Assembly: GCA_903887775.1 (NCBI GenBank)
Contig: CAISRB010000011.1
Location: 124,001-188,000 of the forward strand
DNA: 64,000 bases
Direction of reading: 5' to 3'
Source of the DNA: an uncultured Bacteroidales bacterium
GTDB lineage: Bacteria > Bacteroidota > Bacteroidia > Bacteroidales > FEN-979
The notes under the pieces were generated by a model. That model made no database searches. It was not told the DNA's origin and saw nothing but the letters and a program-made list of their open reading frames with translations. Shown in pieces: positions 8,292 to 19,000 of this stretch (the first letter of the stretch is position 1; each line of letters starts with the position of its first letter). The translations under genes were made by a program, and so were the position numbers.

Positions 8292-8307
8292 AGGCGGTCA
8301 CCCGCCT
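8292..8307 (+). promoter_or_regulatory. Hairpin in the rpsA leader
   Basis: AGGCGG and CCGCCT form a perfect 6-base-pair stem with a TCAC loop, ending 20 bases before the rpsA ATG. Its position could affect initiation on rpsA mRNA, whose translation is autoregulated by S1 in proteobacteria. Whether that applies here is not known. Confidence 0.35.
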
Positions 8308-8327
8308 CCACTTAGCAAGTAATTTAA

Positions 8328-10406
8328 ATGACTCCTGAAGAAACCAATGTCAACATGGAGCAAACTGTTAATGTTGAACCAGAAAAAACCGCTGCTGAAG
8401 CACCTCTTGAAGAATCATCCTCTGAAGCGCCTCAGGCAGAAGTAGTCTCCGAAACCCCTCAGGCAGAAGTAACACCTGAAGCTGTAACCGAAGCACCGGA
8501 GAAAAAAGAAAGAAAAAAGAAAGCAGCACCTGCTGAGCAACCTGAAGAATTTGACTGGGACTCAATCGGAAAGAAACATGAATTGTATTCTCCTGATGAA
8601 CGCAAAAGACTGGAAGATGCATACGACCAGACCCTGAAAGCCATCCAGGACCATGAACTTATCGAAGGTACTGTTGTAACCATGACTAACCGTGAGATCG
8701 TAGTAAACATCGGTTTTAAATCCGATGGCGTTCTTATGGCCAACGAATTCCGTTATAATCCTGACCTGAAAATCGGGGATAAGGTGGAAGTCTATATCGA
8801 GAACCAGGAAGACACCACCGGCCAGCTTCTTCTTTCACATAAGAAAGCCCGTATCCTGAAATCCTGGGAGCGGATCAATACTGCTTACGACAACCAGGAG
8901 ATCATCAAGGGCCACGTTAAATCACGCACGAAGGGCGGCCTTATCGTCGACGTCTTCGGAATTGAAGCATTCCTCCCGGGCTCTCAGATCGACGTGAAAC
9001 CCATCAGGGATTACGATGTGTTTGTTGATAAGGTCATGGAGTTTAAAGTGGTTAAGATCAATCACGAATACAAGAACGTGGTTGTGTCGCATAAAGCACT
9101 TATTGAAGACGAACTCGAAGCCCAGAAGGCAGAAATTATCAAGAAACTTGAAAAAGGACAGATACTTGAAGGCACAGTCAAGAATATCACTTCTTACGGT
9201 GTATTTATTGACCTGGGCGGTGTTGACGGACTTATACATATTACAGACCTCAGCTGGGGCCGTATCAACCACCCGGAAGAGATTGTAAAACTTGACCAGA
9301 AAATCAAGGTTGTTATCCTTGACTTTGATGATAACAAGAAGCGCATTGCCCTTGGTCTCAAGCAGCTCACCCCTCATCCCTGGGATTCTCTTGATCCGAA
9401 CCTCAAGGTTGGCGACAAAGTTAAAGGCCGCGTAGTCGTAATTGCCGATTACGGAGCTTTCGTAGAGATTGCTTCCGGTGTTGAAAGCCTCATCCATGTT
9501 TCAGAGATGTCATGGTCACAGCACCTTCGCACTGCACATGATTTCCTTAAGGTCGGACAGGAAGTGGAAGCTGTTATCCTTACTCTTGACCGCGAAGAGC
9601 GCAAGATGTCGATGGGCATCAAACAGCTCATCCCTGATCCCTGGAACAATATCAAGGAGAAATATCCCCTTAAGTCCAAACATAGCGCTATTGTCCGCAA
9701 CTTCACCAATTTCGGCATCTTTGTCGAACTGGAAGAAGGTGTTGACGGGCTCATCCATATTTCAGACCTGAGCTGGGCAAAGAAGATCAAGCACCCGGCT
9801 GAATTCACGAAGATCGGAGAGAATATTGAAGTGATGGTACTCGATGTGGATGTTGAGAACCGTAGGCTGAGCCTTGGCCACAAACAGCTCGAAGAGAACC
9901 CCTGGGATGTGTTTGAAACGGTGTTCTCGGTAGGCTCTGTGCATAAGGGGACCATTGTAAGCATGAACGAAAAGGGGGGTATCGTAGCTCTTCCATATGG
10001 TGTTGAAGGTTTCGCACCTGCCCGCCATCTGCATAAGGAAGATAATACCAGTGCAAGGGAAGAGGAAGTTCTTGACTTCAAGGTCATCGAATTTTCGAAA
10101 GAAAACAAGAAAATCATCCTTTCCCATACGAAGATCCATCAGGATGCCGTCTATGCCGAGAAGAACAAAGAAACCAAGGCAGGCCAAAAGAAGGAGAAGG
10201 ATACGAAGAAGGCTGTTAAAAAGCTGAAGGATAATCTTGAGAAGACGACGCTTGGAGATATTGAATCACTGGCTAATCTTAAAGCCGACATGATGGCTGC
10301 TGAAGAGAAGTCACGTACTCCCAAGGCAGCTGCTCAAGAGGATACACTTCCTTTCGACGAACCTAAAGCAGAAGAAGGAGAGACCGAAGAACCTAAGGCC
10401 GAATAA
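8328..10406 (+). CDS. rpsA: 30S ribosomal protein S1
   Basis: 692 residues. An N-terminal extension of about 75 residues rich in E, A, P and V precedes six consecutive S1 OB-fold repeats, starting near residues 110, 190, 275, 360, 447 and 532. Repeats 3-5 each carry a close variant of YGVFIDLGGVDGLIHITDLSW. The C-terminal 70 residues are lysine- then glutamate-rich. S1 captures mRNA on the small subunit, which matters in Bacteroidota because Shine-Dalgarno pairing is rarely used. Start: first ATG after the leader. A terminator-like hairpin sits 67 bases past the stop. Confidence 0.95.
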   Translation: MTPEETNVNMEQTVNVEPEKTAAEAPLEESSSEAPQAEVVSETPQAEVTPEAVTEAPEKKERKKKAAPAEQPEEFDWDSIGKKHELYSPDERKRLEDAYDQTLKAIQDHELIEGTVVTMTNREIVVNIGFKSDGVLMANEFRYNPDLKIGDKVEVYIENQEDTTGQLLLSHKKARILKSWERINTAYDNQEIIKGHVKSRTKGGLIVDVFGIEAFLPGSQIDVKPIRDYDVFVDKVMEFKVVKINHEYKNVVVSHKALIEDELEAQKAEIIKKLEKGQILEGTVKNITSYGVFIDLGGVDGLIHITDLSWGRINHPEEIVKLDQKIKVVILDFDDNKKRIALGLKQLTPHPWDSLDPNLKVGDKVKGRVVVIADYGAFVEIASGVESLIHVSEMSWSQHLRTAHDFLKVGQEVEAVILTLDREERKMSMGIKQLIPDPWNNIKEKYPLKSKHSAIVRNFTNFGIFVELEEGVDGLIHISDLSWAKKIKHPAEFTKIGENIEVMVLDVDVENRRLSLGHKQLEENPWDVFETVFSVGSVHKGTIVSMNEKGGIVALPYGVEGFAPARHLHKEDNTSAREEEVLDFKVIEFSKENKKIILSHTKIHQDAVYAEKNKETKAGQKKEKDTKKAVKKLKDNLEKTTLGDIESLANLKADMMAAEEKSRTPKAAAQEDTLPFDEPKAEEGETEEPKAE

Positions 10407-10411
10407 GCCTT

Positions 10412-11221
10412 ATGACTTTCTCAGTGACCATACTGGGAAGCAATTCGGCAATCCCGACTTTGCAACGTAACCCAAGCGCTCATTTGCTAAACGCAAATGA
10501 GCGCTTGTTTTTGATAGACTGCGCTGAGGGCACCCAGCTTCAGCTGCGACGTTACAAAATCCATTTTCAGAGAATAAAACATGTTCTCATCAGCCATCTT
10601 CATGGCGACCATTTTTACGGGCTCATTGGTTTTTTAACCAGCTTGCACCTGCTTGGCCGCAAAGATGAATTACATCTTTATGCGAACCGGCAATTACAAC
10701 AGATTATAGACCTGCAACTTTCAGCCTCCCTTACAACCCTGACTTATCCCCTGATCTTCCACCCTTTGCAATCTGAAAGCAAAGAGCTGATCATAGATAC
10801 CGAACGGCTTAAAGTTTACACTTTCCCGCTTGTTCACAGCGTTCCAACGAATGGTTTTCTTTTTATCGAGCAACATGCATCCACGGTAAGGATACGACAT
10901 CCGAGGTCCTATGCCTATTGCTCCGACACAGCCTATTCCGAAGATATTATACCTTGCATACAGGGTGTGGACCTGCTTTACCACGAAGCCACTTTCCTTC
11001 ACGAAATGGCAGTCTCAGCCCATGAAAAAATGCATAGTACTGCCCTTGAAGCTGCAACGATAGCAGAAAAAGCCGGGGTAAAAAGCTTGCTGATCGGACA
11101 TTTTTCAGCCCGTTACGATGAACTTCAGCCGCTTCTTGATGAAGCCAGATCAGTATTTCCTTTGACCGAACTTGCAGAGGATGGGAAAAAAATCGAAATT
11201 TGTATGTATGATAAACATTGA
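10412..11221 (+). CDS. rnz: Ribonuclease Z
   Basis: 269 residues, somewhat shorter than the common length of about 305. Beta-lactamase-fold metal motif HLHGDH follows ISH near residue 60. RNase Z features include NSAIPTLQRNPSA at the N-terminus, DCAEGTQLQLRR, YCSDTAY and the C-terminal LLIGHFSARY. It cleaves tRNA precursors on the 3' side of the discriminator base. It starts 6 bases after rpsA. A 15-base-pair perfect hairpin followed by five T's lies inside codons 21-34 and could limit read-through from rpsA. Confidence 0.9.
   Translation: MTFSVTILGSNSAIPTLQRNPSAHLLNANERLFLIDCAEGTQLQLRRYKIHFQRIKHVLISHLHGDHFYGLIGFLTSLHLLGRKDELHLYANRQLQQIIDLQLSASLTTLTYPLIFHPLQSESKELIIDTERLKVYTFPLVHSVPTNGFLFIEQHASTVRIRHPRSYAYCSDTAYSEDIIPCIQGVDLLYHEATFLHEMAVSAHEKMHSTALEAATIAEKAGVKSLLIGHFSARYDELQPLLDEARSVFPLTELAEDGKKIEICMYDKH
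10473..10512 (+). terminator. Intrinsic-terminator-like hairpin inside rnz
   Basis: A perfect 15-base-pair inverted repeat (arms 10473-10487 and 10493-10507, loop TAAAC) is followed directly by TTTTT at 10508-10512. It lies 67 bases past the rpsA stop but inside the rnz reading frame. The shape is that of a factor-independent terminator, so it may attenuate rpsA transcripts before most of rnz is copied. Translation of rnz over it could disrupt folding. Confidence 0.6.
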
Positions 11222-11240
11222 CCTATAATAAACCCATGGT

Positions 11241-13376
11241 ATGAAACGTGTAATTTTCTTTTCAATCTTCACTCTCATGACTGTAGCCTTTACAAAAGCC
11301 CAGGATGCTACTATCCGGGCCGCAACTGAGGTAAACGATAATGAAAACCCGTTCTTTTCAGAATGGGCAACAACTTTTGGCGTGCCTCCCTTTGAAAAAA
11401 TTAAAAATGAACATTATATCCCGGCCTTCACAAAAGGCATTCAGGAGCACAACCAGGAGATCGCGGCAATTATTAAAAACCCTGCCTCCCCCGATTTTAA
11501 GAACACCATGGCGGCTTATGACAACAGCGGAAAGCTGCTTGAAAAGGTAAGCTCTGTTTTTTTCAGCCTCAACGGCGCGAACACAAATCCGGAGATGCAG
11601 AATATTGCCAAAAAACTTTCACCATTGCTGAGCAAGCACAACGATGACGTCAACCTGAATCAGAAACTGTTTAAGCGGGTTAAAATGATTTATGCCAACC
11701 GCGGGAAAGTCAAATATGATCCCGATCAGCTAAGGCTGATAGAAGAAACATACAAGAATTTCATACGGGGCGGCGCCGGGCTCGATTCAGCAGGGAAGGC
11801 GAAGCTGCGTGAACTGAATAAGGAGATCAGCCTGCTACAGCTCACATTCGGTCAGAACCTTCTTGCCGAGAATAATGAATATAAAATGGTGATCGATAAA
11901 AAAGAAGATCTTGCCGGATTGCCCCAGGATGTGATCACGACTGCGGCTGAAGCCGCCAATGCCGATGCAGCCACAAAGGGCAAATGGGTATTCACTTTGC
12001 AGAACCCCAGCGTGATGCCTTTCCTGCAGTTCTCCGACAGTCGGGAACTCAGAGAAAAGATCTTTACAGCCTATATCAACCGTTGCAATAATAACGACGC
12101 GAAGGATAACAAAATGCTGGTTGAGAAGCTGGTTAAGTTACGCCGGGAAAAAGCGAACCTGATGGGATTTAAAAGTTTTGCAGCTTTTATGCTGGATGAC
12201 CGTATGGCCAAAACGCCGGCGAATGTTTATGATCTCCTGAACCAGGTATGGACACCGGCACTTGCAATGGCAAAGCATGAAAAGGATGACATGCAGCAGC
12301 TGATCAACCAGAGTGGTGGTAAATTCGAACTGATGGGCTGGGACTGGCGTTATTACAGCGAAAAAGTCAGGAAAACCCGGTTCAACCTGGGGGAGGAAAT
12401 GGTTAAGCCGTATTTCAAACTTGAAAATGTGCGTGACGGAATTTTTTATGTCGCAAACAAGTTGTACGGCATCACCTTTACATTGGTAAAGAACGCTCCG
12501 ACATACTATCCGGGTGTACAATTATATGAATGCCACGACAGGGACGGCAGCCTTTTAGGAGTGGTGTATATGGATTTCCATCCCCGTGCAGGCAAGCGTG
12601 GGGGCGCCTGGTGCGGAAGCTACCGCTCACAGTCATATAAGGACGGAAAACGGGTTCCTCCCGTCATGACCATGGTCATGAATTTTTCACCTCCGACAGC
12701 TGATAAGCCGGCTCTTTTGACAGCCGATGAGGTTGAGACCTTCTTTCATGAATTCGGCCATAACCTTGCCGGTCTCTTCAGGAATGTGCGGTTTGATGGT
12801 ATAGGGAGCGTTCCCCGCGATTTCGTTGAACTGCCCTCACAGATCAACGAACACTGGGCCTTTGAACCTGAAGTGCTGAAAGTCTATGCCAGGCATTATA
12901 TTACCGGGGAAGTCATCCCACAGGATATTGTCGAAAAGATCGTGAAGAGCGGAAAATTCGGCGAAGGCTTTAAAAGCACCGAATACCTTGCAGCCTCATT
13001 CCTTGATATGGATTTCCATACCCTGCCTCAGGAAGCTGAAAAATCAGACATCCTTAAATTTGAAGATGAGTCGATGAACAGGATCGGCCTTATTAAACAG
13101 ATACCTCCGCGATACAGGTCAACCTATTTCCAGCATTCGATGACGGGAGGATACACAGCAGGATATTACAGCTATATCTGGGCCGAAGTTCTTGATGCTG
13201 ATGCATTCGAGGCTTTCAAAGAAACCGGCAATATTTTCGATCAGGCAACCGCCACCCGTTTTCGAAAAGATATCCTCGAAAAAGGAGGTTCGGAAGATGC
13301 GATGCAGATGTATCTTGATTTTCGCGGAAAAAAACCTTCCATTAACGCACTGCTTGAAAACAGGGGCCTGAAATAA
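11241..13376 (+). CDS. dcp: M3-family dipeptidyl carboxypeptidase
   Basis: 711 residues with a Sec signal peptide (KRVIFFSIFTLMTVAFTKAQ, cleavage after AQ likely), so the enzyme is periplasmic or secreted. The zinc site HEFGH has H503, E504 and H507, with the third ligand expected in the following helix near LPSQINEHW. Motifs GGAWCGSYR and GGYTAGYYSYIWAEVLDADAF are characteristic of Dcp/oligopeptidase A. It removes C-terminal dipeptides from peptides. The gene follows rnz by 19 bases and ends before an independent promoter. Confidence 0.9.
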   Translation: MKRVIFFSIFTLMTVAFTKAQDATIRAATEVNDNENPFFSEWATTFGVPPFEKIKNEHYIPAFTKGIQEHNQEIAAIIKNPASPDFKNTMAAYDNSGKLLEKVSSVFFSLNGANTNPEMQNIAKKLSPLLSKHNDDVNLNQKLFKRVKMIYANRGKVKYDPDQLRLIEETYKNFIRGGAGLDSAGKAKLRELNKEISLLQLTFGQNLLAENNEYKMVIDKKEDLAGLPQDVITTAAEAANADAATKGKWVFTLQNPSVMPFLQFSDSRELREKIFTAYINRCNNNDAKDNKMLVEKLVKLRREKANLMGFKSFAAFMLDDRMAKTPANVYDLLNQVWTPALAMAKHEKDDMQQLINQSGGKFELMGWDWRYYSEKVRKTRFNLGEEMVKPYFKLENVRDGIFYVANKLYGITFTLVKNAPTYYPGVQLYECHDRDGSLLGVVYMDFHPRAGKRGGAWCGSYRSQSYKDGKRVPPVMTMVMNFSPPTADKPALLTADEVETFFHEFGHNLAGLFRNVRFDGIGSVPRDFVELPSQINEHWAFEPEVLKVYARHYITGEVIPQDIVEKIVKSGKFGEGFKSTEYLAASFLDMDFHTLPQEAEKSDILKFEDESMNRIGLIKQIPPRYRSTYFQHSMTGGYTAGYYSYIWAEVLDADAFEAFKETGNIFDQATATRFRKDILEKGGSEDAMQMYLDFRGKKPSINALLENRGLK

Positions 13377-13432
13377 GCCGCTGATCCATAAAAGCTGAAA
13401 GATTATTATCTCTCTTTCGTCTATTTGTTTTG

Positions 13433-13440
13433 TATATTTG
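13433..13440 (+). promoter_or_regulatory. -7 box of the hybrid kinase/cheR operon
   Basis: TATATTTG matches the consensus exactly and ends 4 bases before the ATG at 13445. If transcription starts at the usual distance, the message would be leaderless or nearly so. No good -33 element was found at 19-21 bases. Confidence 0.5.
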
Positions 13441-13444
13441 AAAG

Positions 13445-15181
13445 ATGAACTCAAAAGAGTTGAAGATTTTAGCGATTGATGACAATCAGGATAACCTTAC
13501 ATCGCTGAAAGCCGTTATTGCCGATGCCATCCCTGGCACAAAAGTAGTTACAGCACTGGATGGATATTCCGGTATCGCCCTGGCCCTTTCAGAAAAACCG
13601 GATGTGATCCTTCTTGATATAGTTATGCCGGTGTTTGATGGTCTTTCCGTTTGCCGGAAATTGAAAGAGGATGAAGATATTAATCACATCCCGGTAATCA
13701 TGCTTACCGCCCTGAAAACTGACCATGAAACCCGTATTATCGCGCTCGAAGCCGGGGCCGAAGCATTCCTGGCCAAACCTCTCGATGCTGTGGAGCTGAT
13801 CGCCCAGGTAAAAGCCATGGCGAAGATCAAGGAATCGGCCGACCGTCAGCGGACTGAAAAATTCAGGCTGGCTGCCCTTGTTTCTGAACGTACTCTGACC
13901 ATTGAAAAGGAACTTGCCGAGCGCCGGAAAGCAGAAGATGAGCTGAAGAAGGCTAACCAGAAGCTGAGCCAGACACAGCTGGCAACCCTGAACCTCCTTG
14001 ACGATCTCAGGAAAGAGATGACAGCTCATGAAAAAAGCGAAAAAGAACTCATTATTGCAAAAAATAAAGCCGAGGAAAGCGACCGCCTGAAATCCGCCTT
14101 TCTTGCCAATATGTCGCATGAAATACGTACCCCTATGAACGGCATCATCGGGTTTTCAGAACTGCTTAAAGATAATGACCTGGGCACAGAAGAACGTGAC
14201 AGATACGTAAGGATTATTAACGAAAATTGCCAACAGCTTCTCCATATCATCAGCGACCTTATTGATATCTCAAAGATCGAGGCCGGCCTCATTGAATCTG
14301 AACCGGGCGAATTTTGTCTTAACTCCCTCATGGATTCATTGGCCGAAAATTATATTTCAAAGACTGCTGACAAAGGCTTGCAACTTAATCTTCATAAAGA
14401 TTTTCAGCTCAACGATAGTTATATTATCTCGGACCAGTCTAAATTGAGGCAGGTTATCGAAAACCTGCTTACAAATGCTATTAAATTCACACATTCCGGG
14501 ATGATCGATTTCGGATATAAACTCAGGGACAATAAACTTGAGTTTTATGTAAAGGACAGCGGGATTGGTATATCGGAAGATCACCGGAACGCAATTTTTG
14601 ACCGGTTCTGGCAGGTTGAAACGGGTTTGGCAAGACAGTATGGTGGCACAGGTCTTGGATTATCCATTTCAAATGCTTTTGTCAAGAAAATGGGAGGAGA
14701 GTTCTGTGTTGAATCGAAGACGGGCCTGGGTTCCCGCTTCAGTTTCAGTTTGCCTTATGTCCCATCCGATAACTCACCGTCAAAGCGGATCAGCCCGGTT
14801 AAAGACTCAATTGATTTTGAAGGGAAAACAATTCTTATTGTTGAAGACGAACCTGATAATTATGACCTTCTGAGAATTGTCCTGAGCCGACTCAGGTTAA
14901 ATGTCCTCCATGCCTGGGATGGAAATGAAGCTATGCAGATTTTCAATCATCATCCCAAAATTGATCTGGTCCTTATGGACTTCAAATTGCCGGATATCCC
15001 GGGCCAGGAAATTACTCAATTGATGCTGAAGCAGCGTACTTCCCTTCCTGTAGTCGCAACCACTGCCTATGCCATGAGCGGAGACAGGGAAAGGGCCTTC
15101 GAAGCCGGCTGCGTCGGCTATCTGGCCAAGCCTATACATATGGATGAGTTGATGGAGACCCTGAAGAGTTTTCTTAGGTGA
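13445..15181 (+). CDS. Hybrid histidine kinase, REC-HisKA-HATPase-REC
   Basis: 578 residues, no membrane segment. The N-terminal receiver has D12, D13 and phospho-acceptor D58 (LLDIVMP). A coiled coil (about 130-210) leads to HisKA with H225 (MSHEIRTPMN). An ATPase domain follows with N (ENLLTNAIKFT), G1 (DSGIGI) and G2 (GGTGLGLSI) boxes, and a C-terminal receiver with acceptor D512 (VLMDFKLP). The cytosolic double-receiver design suggests input by phosphotransfer rather than a ligand. It overlaps the CheR gene by one base and heads a signalling operon. Confidence 0.88.
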   Translation: MNSKELKILAIDDNQDNLTSLKAVIADAIPGTKVVTALDGYSGIALALSEKPDVILLDIVMPVFDGLSVCRKLKEDEDINHIPVIMLTALKTDHETRIIALEAGAEAFLAKPLDAVELIAQVKAMAKIKESADRQRTEKFRLAALVSERTLTIEKELAERRKAEDELKKANQKLSQTQLATLNLLDDLRKEMTAHEKSEKELIIAKNKAEESDRLKSAFLANMSHEIRTPMNGIIGFSELLKDNDLGTEERDRYVRIINENCQQLLHIISDLIDISKIEAGLIESEPGEFCLNSLMDSLAENYISKTADKGLQLNLHKDFQLNDSYIISDQSKLRQVIENLLTNAIKFTHSGMIDFGYKLRDNKLEFYVKDSGIGISEDHRNAIFDRFWQVETGLARQYGGTGLGLSISNAFVKKMGGEFCVESKTGLGSRFSFSLPYVPSDNSPSKRISPVKDSIDFEGKTILIVEDEPDNYDLLRIVLSRLRLNVLHAWDGNEAMQIFNHHPKIDLVLMDFKLPDIPGQEITQLMLKQRTSLPVVATTAYAMSGDRERAFEAGCVGYLAKPIHMDELMETLKSFLR

Positions 15182-15996
15182 TGACCGCAATTCCTGAACT
15201 TCTGGATGTGATGAACAGGGTGTATGGAAAGGATGTTTCCATATACGACAGATCATTTCTGTTAAAATCGATCGACAAAAGGATTTCTGCGCTGAAAGGG
15301 ATCAGCAAAAAAACATATACTGAAGTGCTGGCCGGGGATGAACATGAAGCGAACATTTTTTATGACTCGCTTACAATCTGTTACAGCGATTTTTTCAGGA
15401 ATCCATTAACTTATGCCTTGCTTGAGGAGTGGATCTTTCCGCGTCTGCTTGCAGAAAAGCAGTTAAACTCTGAGATCAGGATTTGGTCGGCCGGCTGCGC
15501 TTCAGGGCAGGAGACATATTCCCTGGCCATGACCCTCGACGAACTCATCCGCAGACATGAAAGATTAACTCCTTTCAGGGTGTTCGGAACAGATATTTCA
15601 GAAAAAGAGCTCGAGACTGCCCGAAAAGGAGAATTTGAAAGTTCTGAGGTTGGGAATATCACTTTAAGGCGGATAACGGATTATTTTACCCGGAATGCTG
15701 AGGTATATACGGTCTCGGGGGGCCTGAAAAATTCTATCGATTTTTCCTGTCATGACCTGTTAGATAAGAATTCAATCAGCCCTGTGGAAAGTATCTTCGG
15801 TGATTTCGACCTGATATGCTGCTGCAATCTTCTGATTTATTATAGCACGGAGATAAGACAAACTATTTTGAACAAACTTTATCTCTCACTTTCCCCACAA
15901 GGTTATCTGGTAACAGGGGAGGCTGAAAGAGATATTGTTGCGAAATCGAGGTTCCGGCCGGTACTCCCCCCTGCAGCAGTCTTTCAGAAAAAATGA
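15181..15996 (+). CDS. CheR-type protein glutamate methyltransferase
   Basis: 271 residues. The N-terminal CheR helical domain includes the YSDFFRNP segment. The SAM-binding domain has IWSAGCASGQETYSLAM, FGTDISEKELETAR and DLICCCNLLIYY. CheR methylates glutamates of chemoreceptors with S-adenosylmethionine. No CheB, CheA or classical receptor is adjacent; instead it lies between two hybrid kinases, the second with a HAMP and coiled-coil region that could be the substrate. ATG 15181 overlaps the previous TGA; a GTG at 15178 is also possible. Confidence 0.85.
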   Translation: MTAIPELLDVMNRVYGKDVSIYDRSFLLKSIDKRISALKGISKKTYTEVLAGDEHEANIFYDSLTICYSDFFRNPLTYALLEEWIFPRLLAEKQLNSEIRIWSAGCASGQETYSLAMTLDELIRRHERLTPFRVFGTDISEKELETARKGEFESSEVGNITLRRITDYFTRNAEVYTVSGGLKNSIDFSCHDLLDKNSISPVESIFGDFDLICCCNLLIYYSTEIRQTILNKLYLSLSPQGYLVTGEAERDIVAKSRFRPVLPPAAVFQKK

Positions 15997-16036
15997 CAGA
16001 GGCCATCTTTCAACGATTATTACTAAAGCTGAACAA

Positions 16037-19000
16037 ATGAGGATACAAAACTTCAAAATCGGGACCCAGCTTAGAACAGGCCTGGGACTGATCATTTTAT
16101 TAGTTTTCGTGCTTGGCGCTTTTGCCTGGTATCAGGCCAACAGAATTTGGGAGCAGACCGACATGATTTATTCCCATCCGATGAAAGTAAGAAAAGCAAT
16201 AGCAGAGCTTAAAACAGACGTTTTGTTATGGGACAGGTATGTGAAAAACATTGTTCATGATAAAAATAATACAACCAGGCATGACGATATCAACGCTATG
16301 AATTTGTGCGAGGCAGATGCTACCCGGCAGTTAGACAGTATTTCCGTGGTATATCTTGGCCCTCAAAAGGATGTTTCAGATATTTATAATGCATGGGTAA
16401 AACTGAAGGAAACCAGGGAAATGATCCTTGAAATGATCAGGGAGGGAAAGAATGCAGAAGCGATAAGTTCGACTCTTCGTAAGGGATATGAAGAAGCTCA
16501 GATTGATCAGGTGCTGAAGGAGATCAATGATGTAAGTCTTTTTTCTTTTGCTAAAGCCGATCAATTGTATAAAACGGCGAAAATAAACAAGGAAACTCTG
16601 CAGTTATTCATGTTAATATTGTCATGCGCCATACTTCTTTTTTCTTTTCTCATAAGCCTGATTCTGGTAAGAGGAATCAAGAAACCCATAGAGGAGATGA
16701 TGATAGCTAATGACGAATTCCGGAATGGCAATCTAAATGCCCGCATTGGTTATTCCGCAAAAAATGAATTCGGGAACCTGGAATCATCCATCAACAGGCT
16801 TGCTGAAGCCAATAAATTTGAGATACTTAACCGGGACGTTTTGGTTCAGGTCGCCGATGTAATTATTAAACAAGACGAGCTCCATCCATTTTGCCATGAA
16901 CTTCTCAGGGTGCTGATGGAGAAATCAGGATCTCAGACCGGTGCTGTATATCTGTTAAACGAGCCGCAGACCCATTTTGATCTTTTTCAATCGATCGGTT
17001 TCAGTTCCTCAGCCAGGGCTCAGTTTTCAGCAACCTCCTTTGAGGGTGAATTCGGCCTTGCGATGGCCAGCCGGCAGATCCGGTTTATCAAAGATATTCC
17101 CGAAGATACTTCGATGGTGTTCAGCGCTGCTGCAGGTGATTTCAGACCCAGGGAAATTGTAATCATACCAATACTGTCAGGCAAGGATGTTGTGGCCATC
17201 ATCTCGATGGCAAGCTTAAGCTGCTATTCTTCTGAAGCAATCCGTTTGATCAATGATATATATATCACGTTAATAGCCCGTTTTAACGGGATCCTGTCTC
17301 ATCAGAAGATCCTTGATTTTTCGAAAAAGCTTGAAGCCCAGAACCGCGAACTCGAAGAAAGAGCCAGGGAACTTGACATTCAGGGAAATGAACTCTCACA
17401 GCAGAATCTGGAACTTGAGATGCAGAAACAACAGCTCGATGAAGCAAACCGGCTAAAGAGTTCATTCCTTTCGAATATGAGCCATGAGCTGAGAACTCCG
17501 CTGAATTCCGTTATCGCATTATCAGGCGTGCTCAGCCGCCGCCTTCATGATAAAATCCCGGAAGATGAGTACAGCTATCTGGGGATCATCGAAAGGAACG
17601 GGAAGAACCTTCTCACTCTGATCAATGACATTCTTGACCTTTCAAGGATCGAAGCAGGGCATGAGGAGATCAATTTCAGTAATTTCAGCATGTATGATTT
17701 GGTTGAAGAAGTTGTGACCATGCTTGAAACCCAGGCAAAGGATAAGAACATAGGCCTTATTAACAAGGTCCCGAGGGGTCTTCAGCCTTTGCAGAGTGAC
17801 TACGGAAAGTGCCGGCATATACTACAGAATATCATTGGCAATGCCGTAAAATTCACTGAGAAAGGTGAAGTCGAAGTGACTGCCATTCAACTCGAAAATG
17901 AGATTGGAATTGCAGTTTCCGATACAGGAATAGGTATATCGGATCATGATCTGCCCAATATCTTTGATGAATTCCGCCAGGCTGATGAGGGCTCATCGAG
18001 AAAATACGGAGGGACAGGCCTTGGGCTGGCTATTGCGAAGAAATTTACCGGCCTGCTGAATGGTAAGATCAGGGTTGTAAGCCAACCAGGAAAGGGATCA
18101 ACCTTTACGCTGATACTGCCGACCATGCCGGAGATCTCCGAAAGAATTGAAGGTGAAACAGGGAGCGCATTCACACACTATGTAAAGAAGCCTCCATCAT
18201 CACCACCTTCTTCTTTCGGGGCAGGCAAGAAAATCCTTCTTGTCGAGGACAGTGAGCCTGCGATAATCCAGATAAAGGATATTCTGTGTGAACAGGGATT
18301 CACGGTTTTTGCAGCAAGAAATGGAAAAGAAGCCATGGAACAGCTCAGTCTGGTGATTCCTGATGCCATGATACTGGATCTTATGATGCCCGAGGTAGAT
18401 GGCTTTCAGGTGCTGAAAATGATACGTGAAACCAAAGCCACGTCAAAGCTTCCGGTCCTCATCCTGACTGCAAAACATATTACGAAAGAAGAATTAAGCT
18501 TTCTGAAAAGGAATAACGTCCATCAGTTCATGCGGAAAGGAGATGTAAGCAAACCCGAATTGCTTGCGATGGTTGGTGAAATGGTAAATACACCGCTGCG
18601 GAAAGCTGCAAAAATCAAAGCGGGACCCCGGTCTGTAAAGCGAACAGGCAATCCGCTCATCCTTATTGTAGAGGATAATCCTGATGATGTCAAAACACTG
18701 AAGGCCCTTTTGCTTCCTGATTACACAATAGTAGTGGCATCTGATGGTGAGGAAGGTGTAAGCCAGGCTATGAATTGCAAACCTGACCTGATACTGATGG
18801 ATATATCTCTTCCTGTAATGGACGGGATGTCAGCTTTTGAGGAGATCAGAAAAACAGAAGTCCTTCAGGATATTCCCGTGATTGCCATTACTGCAAGAGC
18901 TATGAAAGGAAGCCGTGAAGAAATTCTTGAGTGTGGTTTCGACGATTACATCTCAAAGCCCATTGACATCCCCCTGTTCAGAAGGGTTCTGGACCATTAT

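Noticed and set aside
8922-10117. Long open frames on the minus strand across rpsA (up to 222 codons)
   Set aside because: They lie antisense to the highly conserved S1 repeats and look repetitive only because the S1 domains repeat.
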